A stretch of DNA of 49,651 nucleotides from JACPNE01 sp964444465 (GTDB lineage Archaea; Nanobdellota; Nanobdellia; SCGC-AAA011-G17; JACPNG01), in the NCBI GenBank assembly GCA_964444465.1, contig CAYUGZ010000005.1:1-49651 (forward strand), in the 5' to 3' direction. Shown here in pieces: positions 48,934-49,651 of the stretch; the stretch's first letter is position 1; every line of letters starts with the position of its first letter. The notes beneath the pieces are model-generated. The model saw only the letters and a list, made by a program, of their open reading frames with translations. It was not told the DNA's origin and did not search any database. Made by a program: the position numbers and the translations under genes.

Positions 48934-49651
48934 AATTAAAAAATCATTAAGTAAGAAGTTTCGATTATTAATCATTTTTATTATTTTAATAGTTCCTTCT
49001 ATTTCTATACCAACTTTAGCAGAGACTATAACTAAAACTGTTAGTTGTAGTACAGGGGTCAATAATGATGGTATGTCTAGCTTTCCTAATTGTTATAGTG
49101 GTTCTGGAGGATGGAATATTCATGATTGTGTTAGAACACCTGCAGCAAAATGTGGTAAATTCGTAGAGTATCCAGTAAATTCAAATTGCAAAGTAAATAA
49201 GGCTACTTTATCTTGGAATAATGTTTATGGGGAGGCTAAAATGTTTACTACAAGCAATGTAGTTAATGAAGTTAAGAGAACTTATTCAAGTTTCGGACCT
49301 TTTTATTGTTACCCTAGTCAAGGGGGATGGTGTGGCGGTGTTATTTATGGCTCAGAAGGTCATGGGGATTCTGTTTCTGGATCTAAAGATGTAACAAATC
49401 TTGTTAAACCAGGATTTTACAATAGATTATACCTATTTTTATATGAACGTAATCATAGAAGTGGTAGTTTTGGAGGGACAGGAGGAACTGCAACAATTAC
49501 TGTGGATCTGAATTGTTGTAATGCTAATCAAGGAAATTCTTGTAGTAAAGGAACAGGAGAATGTAGAAGAACTGGAACAATACAATGTGATGGTTCATGT
49601 AGTGTTTCTGCAGGAAGTCCTTCAACAGAGATCTGTGATAATAAGGATAAT
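48908..49651 (+). CDS. Gene A, copy 3 (partial, cut by the window edge)
   Basis: The first 248 codons of a third A gene. Up to 49431 it is identical to A2; from there it diverges (for example ERNHRSGS against ERNKGSS, and DLNCC against DMNCC). It is open at the window end inside the Cys-rich connector and first MopE-like repeat (STEICDNKDN). Start choice has the same ambiguity as in A2. Confidence 0.8.
   Translation, partial: MEDYWRKNKIKKSLSKKFRLLIIFIILIVPSISIPTLAETITKTVSCSTGVNNDGMSSFPNCYSGSGGWNIHDCVRTPAAKCGKFVEYPVNSNCKVNKATLSWNNVYGEAKMFTTSNVVNEVKRTYSSFGPFYCYPSQGGWCGGVIYGSEGHGDSVSGSKDVTNLVKPGFYNRLYLFLYERNHRSGSFGGTGGTATITVDLNCCNANQGNSCSKGTGECRRTGTIQCDGSCSVSAGSPSTEICDNKDN

Larger units (their letters stand above)
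46337..49431 (+). repeat. Constant part of the tandem array, copy 2 (3095 bp)
   Basis: Second copy of 42911-46005, carrying the 3' part of A2, B2, C2 and the 5' part of A3. The first differences at the right edge occur at 49432. The array continues past the window. Confidence 0.88.

Noticed and set aside
42128..49651. The array as a composite transposon or integron
   Set aside because: No transposase, integrase, terminal inverted repeats or attachment sites were seen at the unit boundaries, which fall inside gene A.

Overview
The window comes from an AT-rich archaeal chromosome. The archaeal signature genes are L44e, S27e, aIF2-alpha, Nop10, aEF1-beta, TFE, GINS51, ZPR1, Dph2, endonuclease Q, geranylgeranyl reductase, P0/L10 and P1/L12. 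Two tRNAs carry short introns at the archaeal 37/38 site, and many genes have a TATA box placed for leaderless or short-leader transcripts. The small genes, many lipoproteins and small membrane proteins, and two bacterial-type aminoacyl-tRNA synthetases suggest a DPANN lineage such as Pacearchaeota or Woesearchaeota. That placement is inference; no rRNA is present to fix it.

Layout. 1-5.4 kb: truD, then an information-processing run (GINS51, L44e, S27e, aIF2-alpha, Nop10, PAC2-family chaperone) and convergent endonuclease Q. 5.4-12.4 kb: two envelope proteins, geranylgeranyl reductase, an ABC1/UbiB kinase, a prepilin-type peptidase that seems to lack an AUG/GUG/UUG start, and a HIT protein lacking the usual nucleophilic histidine. 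12.4-17.8 kb: a glycosyltransferase, aEF1-beta with a zinc-ribbon partner, tRNA-Arg(GCG) with a 13-nt intron, a thioredoxin-like lipoprotein/CcdA pair, an orphan ATP-cone protein, Dph2, and ZPR1 with a small CARF-like protein. 17.8-25.9 kb: envelope proteins, a HemK-type methyltransferase, a nitroreductase, Tag glycosylase, the L1-L10-L12 operon, a COG1340 coiled-coil protein and a small membrane exporter. 25.9-34.5 kb: an archaeosortase-like enzyme, a PAP2 phosphatase and two large surface proteins that share a C-terminal region. 34.5-42 kb: two hypothetical genes, tRNA-Cys(GCA) with a 15-nt intron, tRNA-Arg(TCT), bacterial-type LeuRS, two lipoproteins, CPR-like AlaRS without its C-terminal domain, two coiled-coil proteins and TFE with a lysine-rich tail.

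42.1 kb to the end: the most unusual part. It is a tandem array of a three-gene unit (A-B-C; A and B cysteine-rich MopE-like surface proteins, C a small anchored protein) with a period of 3426 bp. About 3095 bp per unit look identical between copies, while a 331-bp segment inside gene A differs in every copy. The array runs off the right edge. A metal-binding repeat is split across the A/B boundary.

Together the window joins core translation and replication genes with a large envelope programme: S-layer-like glycoproteins, lipoproteins, a probable sortase, pilin processing and disulfide chemistry. No CRISPR array, transposase or phage gene was seen, and no gene-free stretch exceeds 300 bases.
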